Shown piece by piece: positions 22,246-28,960 of a DNA stretch of 28,960 nucleotides. How positions within the stretch are numbered: position 1 is the stretch's first letter; each line of letters opens with the position of its first letter. Source of the DNA: CAIWGV01 sp964515175 (GTDB lineage: Bacteria > Pseudomonadota > Alphaproteobacteria > UBA7879 > UBA5542); the NCBI GenBank assembly GCA_964515175.1, contig CAZEUR010000013.1:1-28960 (forward strand), given 5' to 3'. A program made the translations under genes and the position numbers. The notes beneath the pieces are model-generated. The model was not told the origin of the DNA, ran no database searches, and saw only the letters and a program-made list of their open reading frames with translations.

Positions 22246-24784
22246 TGTTAATAACCCTCCCTGGCACCACAATAACCTTTTTAATGGTTTTGTCCACTAA
22301 AGCAGTTTTTACATTTTCTAAATCAAAAGCCAAGGGTTTTACAACTTCTGCGTCCATTTCTTTTGGAACTTCCAAAATTCCGCGTAATTTTCCATTCACT
22401 TGAACCGCCAAAGTAATCAAAGAATCTTGGGCTAAAACCATATCAGCTTGTGGCCAGGCAACATCGACGACCAACCCTTTTTTCTTGAAAGTAGAATGCC
22501 AAATTTCTTCTGCCAGGTGGGGAGTAATAGGGGCAATAAGTTGCACCAGAGTTTCAAAAGACCACCTCAACATCCACTTTAAAGAGAGGTCTGATTTCCC
22601 CTCAGATATTAATTCTTCTAGGTTGTTTGAAAGCTCTCGAATATGGGCGATAGCCTTGTTGAAATGATACCGTTCAATATTTTGAGAGACGGCCAGAATA
22701 GTTTTATGGGTCATCTTCTCCAAGGCCTTTGCTTTTTCAGAAAGATGCTCCGGTCTTTCAGAAACAGATCCTCCAATTTCTTGGGCTAGGCCCCAAAAGC
22801 GATTTACGTATTTCCAAGCACCATTTAGACCTGCTTCTGACCAATCAAAATCTCGTTCAGGAGGAGAGTCGGAGAGGATAAAAAGACGCGCTGTATCGAC
22901 CCCATATTCCTGAATGATAATATCAGGATCAACCACATTATTTTTAGATTTGCTCATTTTTTCGGAAGGACCTACGGTTACGGGGTTGCCATCGGAGGTG
23001 AAAGATTTGCCTTGTTTTAAAATAATGTCTTCCGGATACAAAAGATTTCCCTTCTCATCTTTGTACGTTTCGTGGCAAACCATCCCTTGTGTCATAAGCC
23101 CTTCAAAGGGTTCCTTTAGATTTATATACCCACATTTTTTGAGGGCTCTGAGAAAGAATCGAGAATAAAGAAGATGGAGAACCGCATGCTCTACGCCTCC
23201 AATATACTGGTCTACAGGCATCCACTCTTCTGTGATTTTTTTGTCAAAAGGAGTATCCGCCTGGGGTGAACAATATCGTAAAAAATACCAAGAGGAGTCC
23301 ACAAAGGTATCCATTGTGTCGGTCTCTCGATGTGCTGCTTTACCACAGGTGGGACATAGCACGTTTTTCCAAGTGGGATGGTGTTCCAAAGGATTCCCTG
23401 GCTTCTCAAAGGAGATGTCCTCTGGAAGAACAATGGGCAAATCTTTTTCAGGAACAGGGACAGCTCCACAGGTTTCACAATAAATAATTGGAATAGGGCA
23501 TCCCCAATACCGTTGACGAGATACACCCCAGTCTTTAAGGCGGAACTGAGTGACGGGACTTCCGAGGTGGAGAGCTTGTAATTTCTGGATAGCTTCTTTT
23601 TTACCAGCTTCTATTGAAAGACCATCTAAGAACTCAGAGTTTATGAGACATCCTTCGCCTTCGTAGGCTTCTTTTGAAATATTGGGGAGCTCTCCATTCG
23701 GTAAGGAAAGAACAGGGATTAAAGGAAGGTTATATTTCTTGGCAAACTCATAGTCCCGTTGGTCGTGCGCTGGGCACCCGTATACAGCCCCTGTACCATA
23801 ATCCATAAGGACATAATTGGCCACATAGAGGGGGATCAGGCGGCATTCAAAGGGACACTTTAGATAAAGGCCCGTAAAAACACCAGTCTTCTCAGCCGTA
23901 TCGATGGCTTTTTGGCTGGTACCTAAAGCTTGGCATTCTAAAATGAACTCCTTTAGTTTTGTATTGGATTCAGAGAGCTCTCTAGCAAAAGGATGATCGG
24001 GAGCAATCACACAAAAAGAAGCACCAAAGAGGGTATCGGGACGCGTGGTAAAGACCCGAATCTTTTCTGAGCGTCCTTCAATTGGGAAATCTACATGAGC
24101 GCCCACGGATTTTCCAATCCATTTCTCTTGCATGACACGCACCTTCTCAGGCCATCTTTTAAGATCCTCCAAAGATGCCAAGAGGTCTTCCGAAAAATCC
24201 GTAATTTTAAAAAACCATTGAGAAAGACGCTTTCGCACGACCGAAGCGCCAGATCGCCATCCTTTGCCATCAATGACTTGTTCATTGGCAAGAACTGTGT
24301 GCTCTACGGGATCCCAATTTACGAACCCCTCTTTGCGATAAGCCAAATCATGTTTTAAGAAATCAAGGAAGATTTTTTGTTGGTGTTTGTAATAGCTTGG
24401 GTCACATGTAGCAATCTCTCGGGTCCAATCATAACTGATGCCGAGGGATTTGATTTGGGCTTTCATCGATGCAATATTTTGTCGAGTCCATACAGCAGGA
24501 TGAAGCTTATGCTTTATGGCTGCATTTTCAGCCGGCAATCCGAATGCATCCCATCCAAAAGGATGAAGCACATTATATCCTAAAGCACGTTTATAGCGCG
24601 CGACCACATCTCCTAAAGCATAGTTTCTCACGTGGCCCATATGAAGGCGGCCGGATGGGTAGGGAAGCATCTCCAGGATATAGCACTTCTTTGGGGCATG
24701 ATCCTGGGCTATAAAAGATCCTCTGTCCTCCCAAATGGCCTGCCATTTGGGTTCAGATTCTCTAAAGTTATAAGGTGTTCCCAT
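22232..24784 (-). CDS. leuS: Leucyl-tRNA synthetase
   Basis: LeuRS charges tRNA-Leu in the cytoplasm. The 850-residue product has the class I motifs HMGH (48-51) in PYPSGRLHMGHVRNYALGD and KMSKS (609-613). A CP1 editing domain shows TTRPDTLFGASFCVIAPDHP (246-265) and GTGAVYGCPAHDQRD (330-344). A zinc-type insertion has two Cys pairs, CETC (436-439) and CPTC (477-480). The C-terminus (VNGKLRG and the final IKKVIVVPGRVINIV) is typical. The ATG at 24784 has AAGGA four to five bases upstream. It lies 10 bases after the DUF3576 gene and overlaps lptE downstream, so the four genes form an operon. Confidence 0.97.
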   Translation of the reverse strand: MGTPYNFRESEPKWQAIWEDRGSFIAQDHAPKKCYILEMLPYPSGRLHMGHVRNYALGDVVARYKRALGYNVLHPFGWDAFGLPAENAAIKHKLHPAVWTRQNIASMKAQIKSLGISYDWTREIATCDPSYYKHQQKIFLDFLKHDLAYRKEGFVNWDPVEHTVLANEQVIDGKGWRSGASVVRKRLSQWFFKITDFSEDLLASLEDLKRWPEKVRVMQEKWIGKSVGAHVDFPIEGRSEKIRVFTTRPDTLFGASFCVIAPDHPFARELSESNTKLKEFILECQALGTSQKAIDTAEKTGVFTGLYLKCPFECRLIPLYVANYVLMDYGTGAVYGCPAHDQRDYEFAKKYNLPLIPVLSLPNGELPNISKEAYEGEGCLINSEFLDGLSIEAGKKEAIQKLQALHLGSPVTQFRLKDWGVSRQRYWGCPIPIIYCETCGAVPVPEKDLPIVLPEDISFEKPGNPLEHHPTWKNVLCPTCGKAAHRETDTMDTFVDSSWYFLRYCSPQADTPFDKKITEEWMPVDQYIGGVEHAVLHLLYSRFFLRALKKCGYINLKEPFEGLMTQGMVCHETYKDEKGNLLYPEDIILKQGKSFTSDGNPVTVGPSEKMSKSKNNVVDPDIIIQEYGVDTARLFILSDSPPERDFDWSEAGLNGAWKYVNRFWGLAQEIGGSVSERPEHLSEKAKALEKMTHKTILAVSQNIERYHFNKAIAHIRELSNNLEELISEGKSDLSLKWMLRWSFETLVQLIAPITPHLAEEIWHSTFKKKGLVVDVAWPQADMVLAQDSLITLAVQVNGKLRGILEVPKEMDAEVVKPLAFDLENVKTALVDKTIKKVIVVPGRVINIVAV

Positions 24785-24794
24785 AAATTCCTTT

Positions 24795-25307
24795 CTATTT
24801 TTCCTCGGCCAGACGAATTTCTCGGGCTCGAGTTAAAATGGCATCTTCTAAATGGGTAACCGTTTGAAGATCAACGTTCTGGTCCACCCATTCATTTTTC
24901 TTGTCTTTTTTCTGGCGGAATATGGAGACTTTAATGGCATCGGACTTGAGCTCACGACCCAAAATCACAACCTCGATCTTGAGCCGCTCTTTAGGAGTCT
25001 CGATGGGAGAGTACCATTCTGTGATGACGGTGCCCCCAAAAGGATCTGTGGAATGTTTGGGCAAGAAAGCGAGGGCATCGAGTGTTGCTCTCCACAAATA
25101 GCTGTTGATTCCAATGGATTCTTTTTTCTTAGGGGCTGTGGTAAAAATAGGTTCATCAAAGAGAGATCCTCCCATTCTTTCATCTCGACGTTCCCGTTTG
25201 TTTTGGGGAATCTCCGGCTTTTTTATTTCTTTTTTTTTCTCAGAGGGTGACGTGCACGCACCGAGTAGCGCTAACATTCCAAGTGGCAAAAAAAATCTTA
25301 ATTTCAT
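24795..25307 (-). CDS. DUF3576 family lipoprotein
   Basis: The 170-residue product has a lipoprotein signal peptide with lipobox LLGAC (Cys18), a charged linker (KKKEIKKPEIPQNKRERRDER), and a domain beginning IGINSYLWRATLDALAFLP. That domain continues with DPFGGTVITEWYSP, VEVVILGRELKSDAIKVSIFRQ-type strands (exact text around 110-135) and ends LEDAILTRAREIRLAEE. These are the conserved blocks of DUF3576, an alphaproteobacterial family often encoded just before leuS-lptE. The function is unknown; an envelope role alongside LptE is plausible from context only. GAGG lies about ten bases before the ATG, and a promoter-like pair lies at 25340-25367. Confidence 0.88.
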   Translation of the reverse strand: MKLRFFLPLGMLALLGACTSPSEKKKEIKKPEIPQNKRERRDERMGGSLFDEPIFTTAPKKKESIGINSYLWRATLDALAFLPKHSTDPFGGTVITEWYSPIETPKERLKIEVVILGRELKSDAIKVSIFRQKKDKKNEWVDQNVDLQTVTHLEDAILTRAREIRLAEEK

Positions 25308-25326
25308 TGTAAGGAATCCTCAATTT

Positions 25327-25358
25327 AAAAACTGGCTAAACTATACACTTTTTAGCCA
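25327..25358 (-). terminator. Possible intrinsic terminator after the unknown exported-protein gene
   Basis: TGGCTAAA (25333-25340) and TTTAGCCA (25351-25358) form a perfect 8-bp stem with a 10-base loop. On the minus strand a short run GTTTTT follows. The stem is only moderately GC-rich, and the same bases hold the -10 element of a promoter candidate, so the role is uncertain. Confidence 0.4.
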
Positions 25359-25367
25359 ATTCTTCAA
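25340..25367 (-). promoter_or_regulatory. Candidate sigma-70 promoter of the DUF3576-leuS-lptE-holA operon
   Basis: On the minus strand TTGAAG (25367-25362) and TATAGT (25345-25340) are separated by 16 bases, with transcription predicted to begin about 25 bases before the DUF3576 ATG. The -10 element lies in the loop of the hairpin at 25333-25358. Confidence 0.45.
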
Positions 25368-25465
25368 GAGAGGTGTGTGAGGTTTGTTATAGGAAATGCA
25401 GGAATTAACGACAAAAACTTTGCTGGATTTTTAAAAAATCCTGAAACAAGAGAGTTGTTTAGCTT

Positions 25466-26122
25466 TTACTCAAGCCGAAGCTCTCTTCTGGTATTCATCA
25501 AGAGTTCTGTAATGTCTTGATTAGGCTCCCTTTGAAGTTTCTCAATGAATTTATTTTGAAATAGATTCAACTCTACGGGTGGATTATGCTCATCGCACTC
25601 ATTGGCTATCATATAAAGCAACTGCATAATGTGCTCTCTTATCTGAGGATCATATTCAACGCAGATTTCAGTCATTCTTAGGGCCCAGGCTCTCGCACGA
25701 GGGGGCATTTTCGCAAGAAGCTCTACCCTATCGCGCCCAAGGGCTCCCATTCTTATTTCTAAAAATCTGTTCATTTGTTCATACCCTTCTCGACTTTCGG
25801 CAGATTGCGCCAACTTAGCTAGGGAGGAGAGAAGCCTAGAGTTAAAATGCATGCCTATGCCGTATTGCTGTCTTTCTTGTTCTGGGATAAGCTGATTCGC
25901 TTTCTGCATGACCCAACCCTGACTATTCCGAGGTATTTGATTTAGCGCAGGGCGGGCCTCTTCGCGATGGCGATCAGCGGGGACTGTGTATGTTTGGATC
26001 ATATGAGGGGCCCACTCCTCTTGATTAAGGGGAGCGGCCCCACTAGGCGGAATAGCTGCGACATTGAAGCATGAGAAATAAATCAAAAGAAGAAGAGATT
26101 GGATGAATTTCGTAATACACAT
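25466..26122 (-). CDS. Exported protein of unknown function
   Basis: The 218-residue product starts with a signal peptide (MCITKFIQSLLLLIYFSCFNVAA) and a proline-rich mature N-terminus. A soluble, mostly helical body follows, with an Arg/Gln-rich middle (LIPEQERQQYGIGMHFNSRLL) and a region of short helices (MGALGRDRVELLAKMPPRARAWALRM). The C-terminus is charged (NTRRELRLE). I do not recognise a domain. The ATG at 26122 has its AAGGA box almost touching the start codon; an ATT two codons later would have ideal spacing, so the true start is uncertain by a few residues. It is divergent from valS, with 86 bases between the starts, and separate from the downstream leuS operon. Confidence 0.7.
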   Translation of the reverse strand: MCITKFIQSLLLLIYFSCFNVAAIPPSGAAPLNQEEWAPHMIQTYTVPADRHREEARPALNQIPRNSQGWVMQKANQLIPEQERQQYGIGMHFNSRLLSSLAKLAQSAESREGYEQMNRFLEIRMGALGRDRVELLAKMPPRARAWALRMTEICVEYDPQIREHIMQLLYMIANECDEHNPPVELNLFQNKFIEKLQREPNQDITELLMNTRRELRLE

Positions 26123-26208
26123 TTCCTTGTTCCGACCGTATCACAATTCCAGAAAAAAGGAATTTTTCTTTAAAAACCTTGAAAAGTCGTGTAAAACTCA
26201 GGGGTTCA

Positions 26209-28863
26209 ATGAACTCAAGAGACCTTAGTATGTTAGAGAAGATATATTCACCCACCACCGTTGAAAGCAAGTTTTACCCTTTATGGGAAGCGTCTGGCGC
26301 TTTTAAACCAAAGGGCACGGGAACACCTTACACCATTATTATGCCACCCGCCAATGTGACGGGGAATCTTCATTTGGGTCATGCCCTGACGTTCACTTTG
26401 CAAGATATTCTAATTCGATTTCATCGCATGCTAGGGGAAGATGTTCTCTGGCAACCGGGAACAGATCATGCAGGAATTGCGACCCAAATGGTTGTGGAAC
26501 GTCAGCTGGAGAATGAAGGGTTCACGCGGGCTCAATTGGGGCGGGATGAATTTCTAAAGCGCATTTGGAAATGGAAAGGCGAATCTGGGGGCGCAATTAT
26601 TAACCAGCTGAAGCGTCTGGGTGCGAGCGCTGATTGGACACGTGAGCGTTTTACTATGGATGATCACTCTAACTTTTGTGTGACAAAAGTTTTTGTTGAG
26701 CTCTACAAAGCTGGGCTTATTTATAAAGATAAGCGTCTTGTGAATTGGGATGCTAAGTATCAGACGGCCATTTCTGATTTGGAAGTGGATCAGGTGGAGT
26801 GTAGGGGTAAGTTTTATTATCTAAAATATCCGCTTGAAAACGGCGGCCATATTGTGGTGGCCACCACACGTCCTGAAACCTTTTTTGGAGATACGGCCGT
26901 TGTTGTGAATCCTGAAGATACACGATATAAAAACCTCATCGGATCTTACGTTCGTTTGCCCATGATCAATCGGAAAATTCCTATTTTAGGAGATGAGTAT
27001 GGGGACCCCGAAAAGGGAAGTGGTGCTGTTAAGGTGACGCCGGCCCATGACTTTAATGATTTTGAAATTGGGAAACGTCATAACCTAGAACCCATTGTTA
27101 TTTTAGATGAAAAATCCTTACTCAATGGAAATGTACCGGAGGACTATCGAGGTCTTACGACCACTGCGGCCCGGGAAAAGGTGGCAGCCTATTTTGAGGA
27201 ACAGGGGCTTCTGGAGAAAGTAGAAGATATGACCCATTCAGTTCCTCATGGGGATCGGTCAGGCGATCGTATCGAGCCACGTCTTACGGATCAGTGGTAT
27301 TTGAATGCGGAATTTTTAGCGCAAGATGCCTTGAAAGCCGTAGAAATAGGCGACACCCAGTTTGTGCCAGACAATTGGAAGGCCACTTACTTTAATTGGA
27401 TGCGCAATATTCAGCCGTGGTGTATTTCAAGACAACTTTGGTGGGGACACTCAATTCCCGCTTGGTATGGACCTGATGGATATGCTTTTGTGGCAGAAAC
27501 AGAAGAAGATGCCAAAAGACAAGCGAAAGATCATTATGGAAAAGAAACGACCCTTCGGCCCGATGAGGACGTTTTGGATACGTGGTTTTCATCAGCGCTT
27601 TGGCCCTTTGTGACCCTTGGGTGGCCAGAAAAAAACCCGATTTTTGAAAAGCATTACCCCACAAATGTTTTGGTGACGGGATTTGACATCATTTTCTTTT
27701 GGGTCGCCCGGATGATGATGATGGGGCTCCATTTCACAAAAGAAGTTCCTTTCAAGCAAGTTTACATTCATGCCTTGGTTCTTGATTCTAAAGGACAAAA
27801 AATGTCCAAGTCCAAGGGGAATATTATTGATCCTCTTCAGCTTATTGACAGCTATGGTGCGGATGCTGTGCGCTTTACATTGAGTTCTGCTGCGGCGCCG
27901 GGACGAGATATAAAAGTATCAGAGGATAAGGTGGAGGCGAACCGAAATTTTGCCACGAAGTTCTGGAATGCAACGCGATATGCACAAATGAACGGATGTG
28001 CCCTATCTCCTACTTTTTCTCCAGAATCCTGCAAACATCCTTTGAATCAATGGATTGTTTCCGAAATTAAGGATGTGGAACGCATCGTGCACAAGAGCCT
28101 GATGGCTTACAGATTCCATGAGGCCTCAAACGCCCTTTATGAGTTTTTATGGAAGACTTTTTGTGATTGGTATTTGGAATTCACAAAGCCTCTTCTGAGT
28201 GGACAAGATGAACAAATGGCAGAGGAAACACGGAATACCTTTGCGTGGGGGTTGGGTCAGGTGTGTCATCTTTTGCATCCCTTAATGCCCTTTATTACCG
28301 AAGAGATATGGCAAGCTTTGGGGGGGAAGGGTCTCCTGATTCGCGCAGAATGGCCTGTCTATTCCCACAAAGAATTTGATCAATCTAGAGCAGAAATTAA
28401 TTGGATCATTGAGACAATTTCAGAGCTTAGGTCTCTTCGGTCTGAGCTCAGTATAAGCCCGGCTCTTTTCTTGCAGCTGTATTTGGAAGAGGGGGATGAA
28501 CAGGTTAAGACACGTCTTCAAACCCATGGCGATCTTATTCAGCGGTTGGGACGTCTCATGCCCTTAAAATTTGCAAAAAGAGACAGGATGGAAAAAGCAA
28601 TTCAGATTGTGGTGCCCCAGGCTATATTTTCTTTATCTTTGGAAGGACTTGTGGATATAGAAGGCGAAGTTCAGCGTTTGCAAAAGAACTTGGAAAAACT
28701 GGAAAAAGAGATCCAAAGCCTTGAGAAAAGACTGGGGAATGAGGAATTTAGGGGGAAAGCTCCCTCACATATCATTGAAGAGTTGGAGACAAGAAAAGTC
28801 ACCTTCGAAGAGCAACAGCAAAAAAATCTGGTTGCCCTAAAACGAGTTCAAGAGCTTTTGTAA
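26209..28863 (+). CDS. valS: Valyl-tRNA synthetase
   Basis: ValRS charges tRNA-Val. The product has PPANVTGNLHLGHALTFTLQD with the HLGH motif near the N-terminus, GTDHAGIATQMVVERQL, an editing domain (ATTRPETFFGDTAVVVNPED and GSGAVKVTPAHDFNDFEIG), and PWCISRQLWWGHSIPAWY. The KMSKSKGN loop follows, and a C-terminal coiled coil of about 65 residues ends ALKRVQELL, which binds tRNA in this family. I prefer the ATG at 26209, with AGGGG four to five bases upstream, giving 884 residues. A TTG at 26179 would add 10 residues and an ATG at 26230 would remove 7. The gene ends in TAA; no clear terminator is visible before the window edge. Confidence 0.96.
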   Translation: MNSRDLSMLEKIYSPTTVESKFYPLWEASGAFKPKGTGTPYTIIMPPANVTGNLHLGHALTFTLQDILIRFHRMLGEDVLWQPGTDHAGIATQMVVERQLENEGFTRAQLGRDEFLKRIWKWKGESGGAIINQLKRLGASADWTRERFTMDDHSNFCVTKVFVELYKAGLIYKDKRLVNWDAKYQTAISDLEVDQVECRGKFYYLKYPLENGGHIVVATTRPETFFGDTAVVVNPEDTRYKNLIGSYVRLPMINRKIPILGDEYGDPEKGSGAVKVTPAHDFNDFEIGKRHNLEPIVILDEKSLLNGNVPEDYRGLTTTAAREKVAAYFEEQGLLEKVEDMTHSVPHGDRSGDRIEPRLTDQWYLNAEFLAQDALKAVEIGDTQFVPDNWKATYFNWMRNIQPWCISRQLWWGHSIPAWYGPDGYAFVAETEEDAKRQAKDHYGKETTLRPDEDVLDTWFSSALWPFVTLGWPEKNPIFEKHYPTNVLVTGFDIIFFWVARMMMMGLHFTKEVPFKQVYIHALVLDSKGQKMSKSKGNIIDPLQLIDSYGADAVRFTLSSAAAPGRDIKVSEDKVEANRNFATKFWNATRYAQMNGCALSPTFSPESCKHPLNQWIVSEIKDVERIVHKSLMAYRFHEASNALYEFLWKTFCDWYLEFTKPLLSGQDEQMAEETRNTFAWGLGQVCHLLHPLMPFITEEIWQALGGKGLLIRAEWPVYSHKEFDQSRAEINWIIETISELRSLRSELSISPALFLQLYLEEGDEQVKTRLQTHGDLIQRLGRLMPLKFAKRDRMEKAIQIVVPQAIFSLSLEGLVDIEGEVQRLQKNLEKLEKEIQSLEKRLGNEEFRGKAPSHIIEELETRKVTFEEQQQKNLVALKRVQELL

Positions 28864-28960
28864 TTAAGATGGTTCCTTGTCTAAGGGCTCACGCTTCTCC
28901 TCTAGATGACGGGTCATTTATGTCTCATTTCTTCTTTTTCCACCTTTTTTGTTTGGTTTA

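Noticed and set aside
24852..25250. Plus-strand 132-codon open frame antisense to the DUF3576 gene
   Set aside because: The translation is low-complexity (FFFLRG runs) and the minus-strand reading is a recognisable conserved lipoprotein.
25425..25441. Near-perfect palindrome GGATTTTTAAAAAATCC as a terminator or operator
   Set aside because: The stem is nearly all A/T with a one-base centre, so it would not form a stable hairpin; no partner site is seen.
28864..28960. Possible C-terminus of a minus-strand gene entering at the window end
   Set aside because: Two minus frames are open to the edge, ending at stops near 28918 (GKRRNET) and 28914 (EEMRHK). With under 20 codons of each visible, neither can be supported.

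Overview
The window comes from a moderately AT-rich alphaproteobacterium. Several features point there: the DUF3576-leuS-lptE-holA gene order, the tkt-gap pair, a DUF465 protein, and a cobalamin locus with alphaproteobacterial-type proteins. A type VI secretion module in this setting, plus several small exported proteins of unknown role, fits a host-associated lineage such as Holosporales or relatives. That placement is inference from style and gene content; no rRNA or other decisive marker is present.

Layout. Positions 139-7425 (minus) hold a type VI secretion operon read tssK-tssL-tssM-tssA. A divergent promoter region (7426-7610) separates it from tkt-gap-smpB (plus, 7611-11089). Then come, all minus, nth and uppP (11086-12506), a two-gene biotin cluster (12598-14418), a DUF465 gene (14546-14716), and a cobalamin-uptake operon btuB-btuF-btuC-btuD-miaA (14829-19768) preceded by a clear cobalamin riboswitch (19862-20027). 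A frameshifted exported protein (plus, 20137-20734) converges on the minus-strand housekeeping operon DUF3576-leuS-lptE-holA (20727-25307). The window ends with an unknown exported protein (minus, 25466-26122) divergent from valS (plus, 26209-28863). I saw no tRNA, rRNA, CRISPR array or insertion sequence.

How the genes work together. TssK, TssL, TssM and TssA are baseplate, membrane-complex and assembly parts of one secretion machine; tube, sheath, spike and ATPase genes must lie elsewhere, and no tssJ is seen. BtuB, BtuF, BtuC and BtuD form a complete outer-to-inner membrane route for cobalamin under riboswitch control. DUF3576-leuS-lptE-holA combines leucyl-tRNA charging, LPS export and the replicative clamp loader, an arrangement I recognise from alphaproteobacteria.

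The most unusual element is the biotin cluster at 12598-14418: a complete biotin-protein ligase catalytic domain with an N-terminal signal peptide or anchor, 51 bases downstream of an exported, membrane-anchored protein carrying a biotin-attachment domain (MKM motif). This looks like a dedicated biotinylation pair acting outside the cytoplasm. The ligase also has Gln where E. coli BirA has Arg118, the residue whose loss loosens control of biotinyl-AMP. I know of no described system of this kind.
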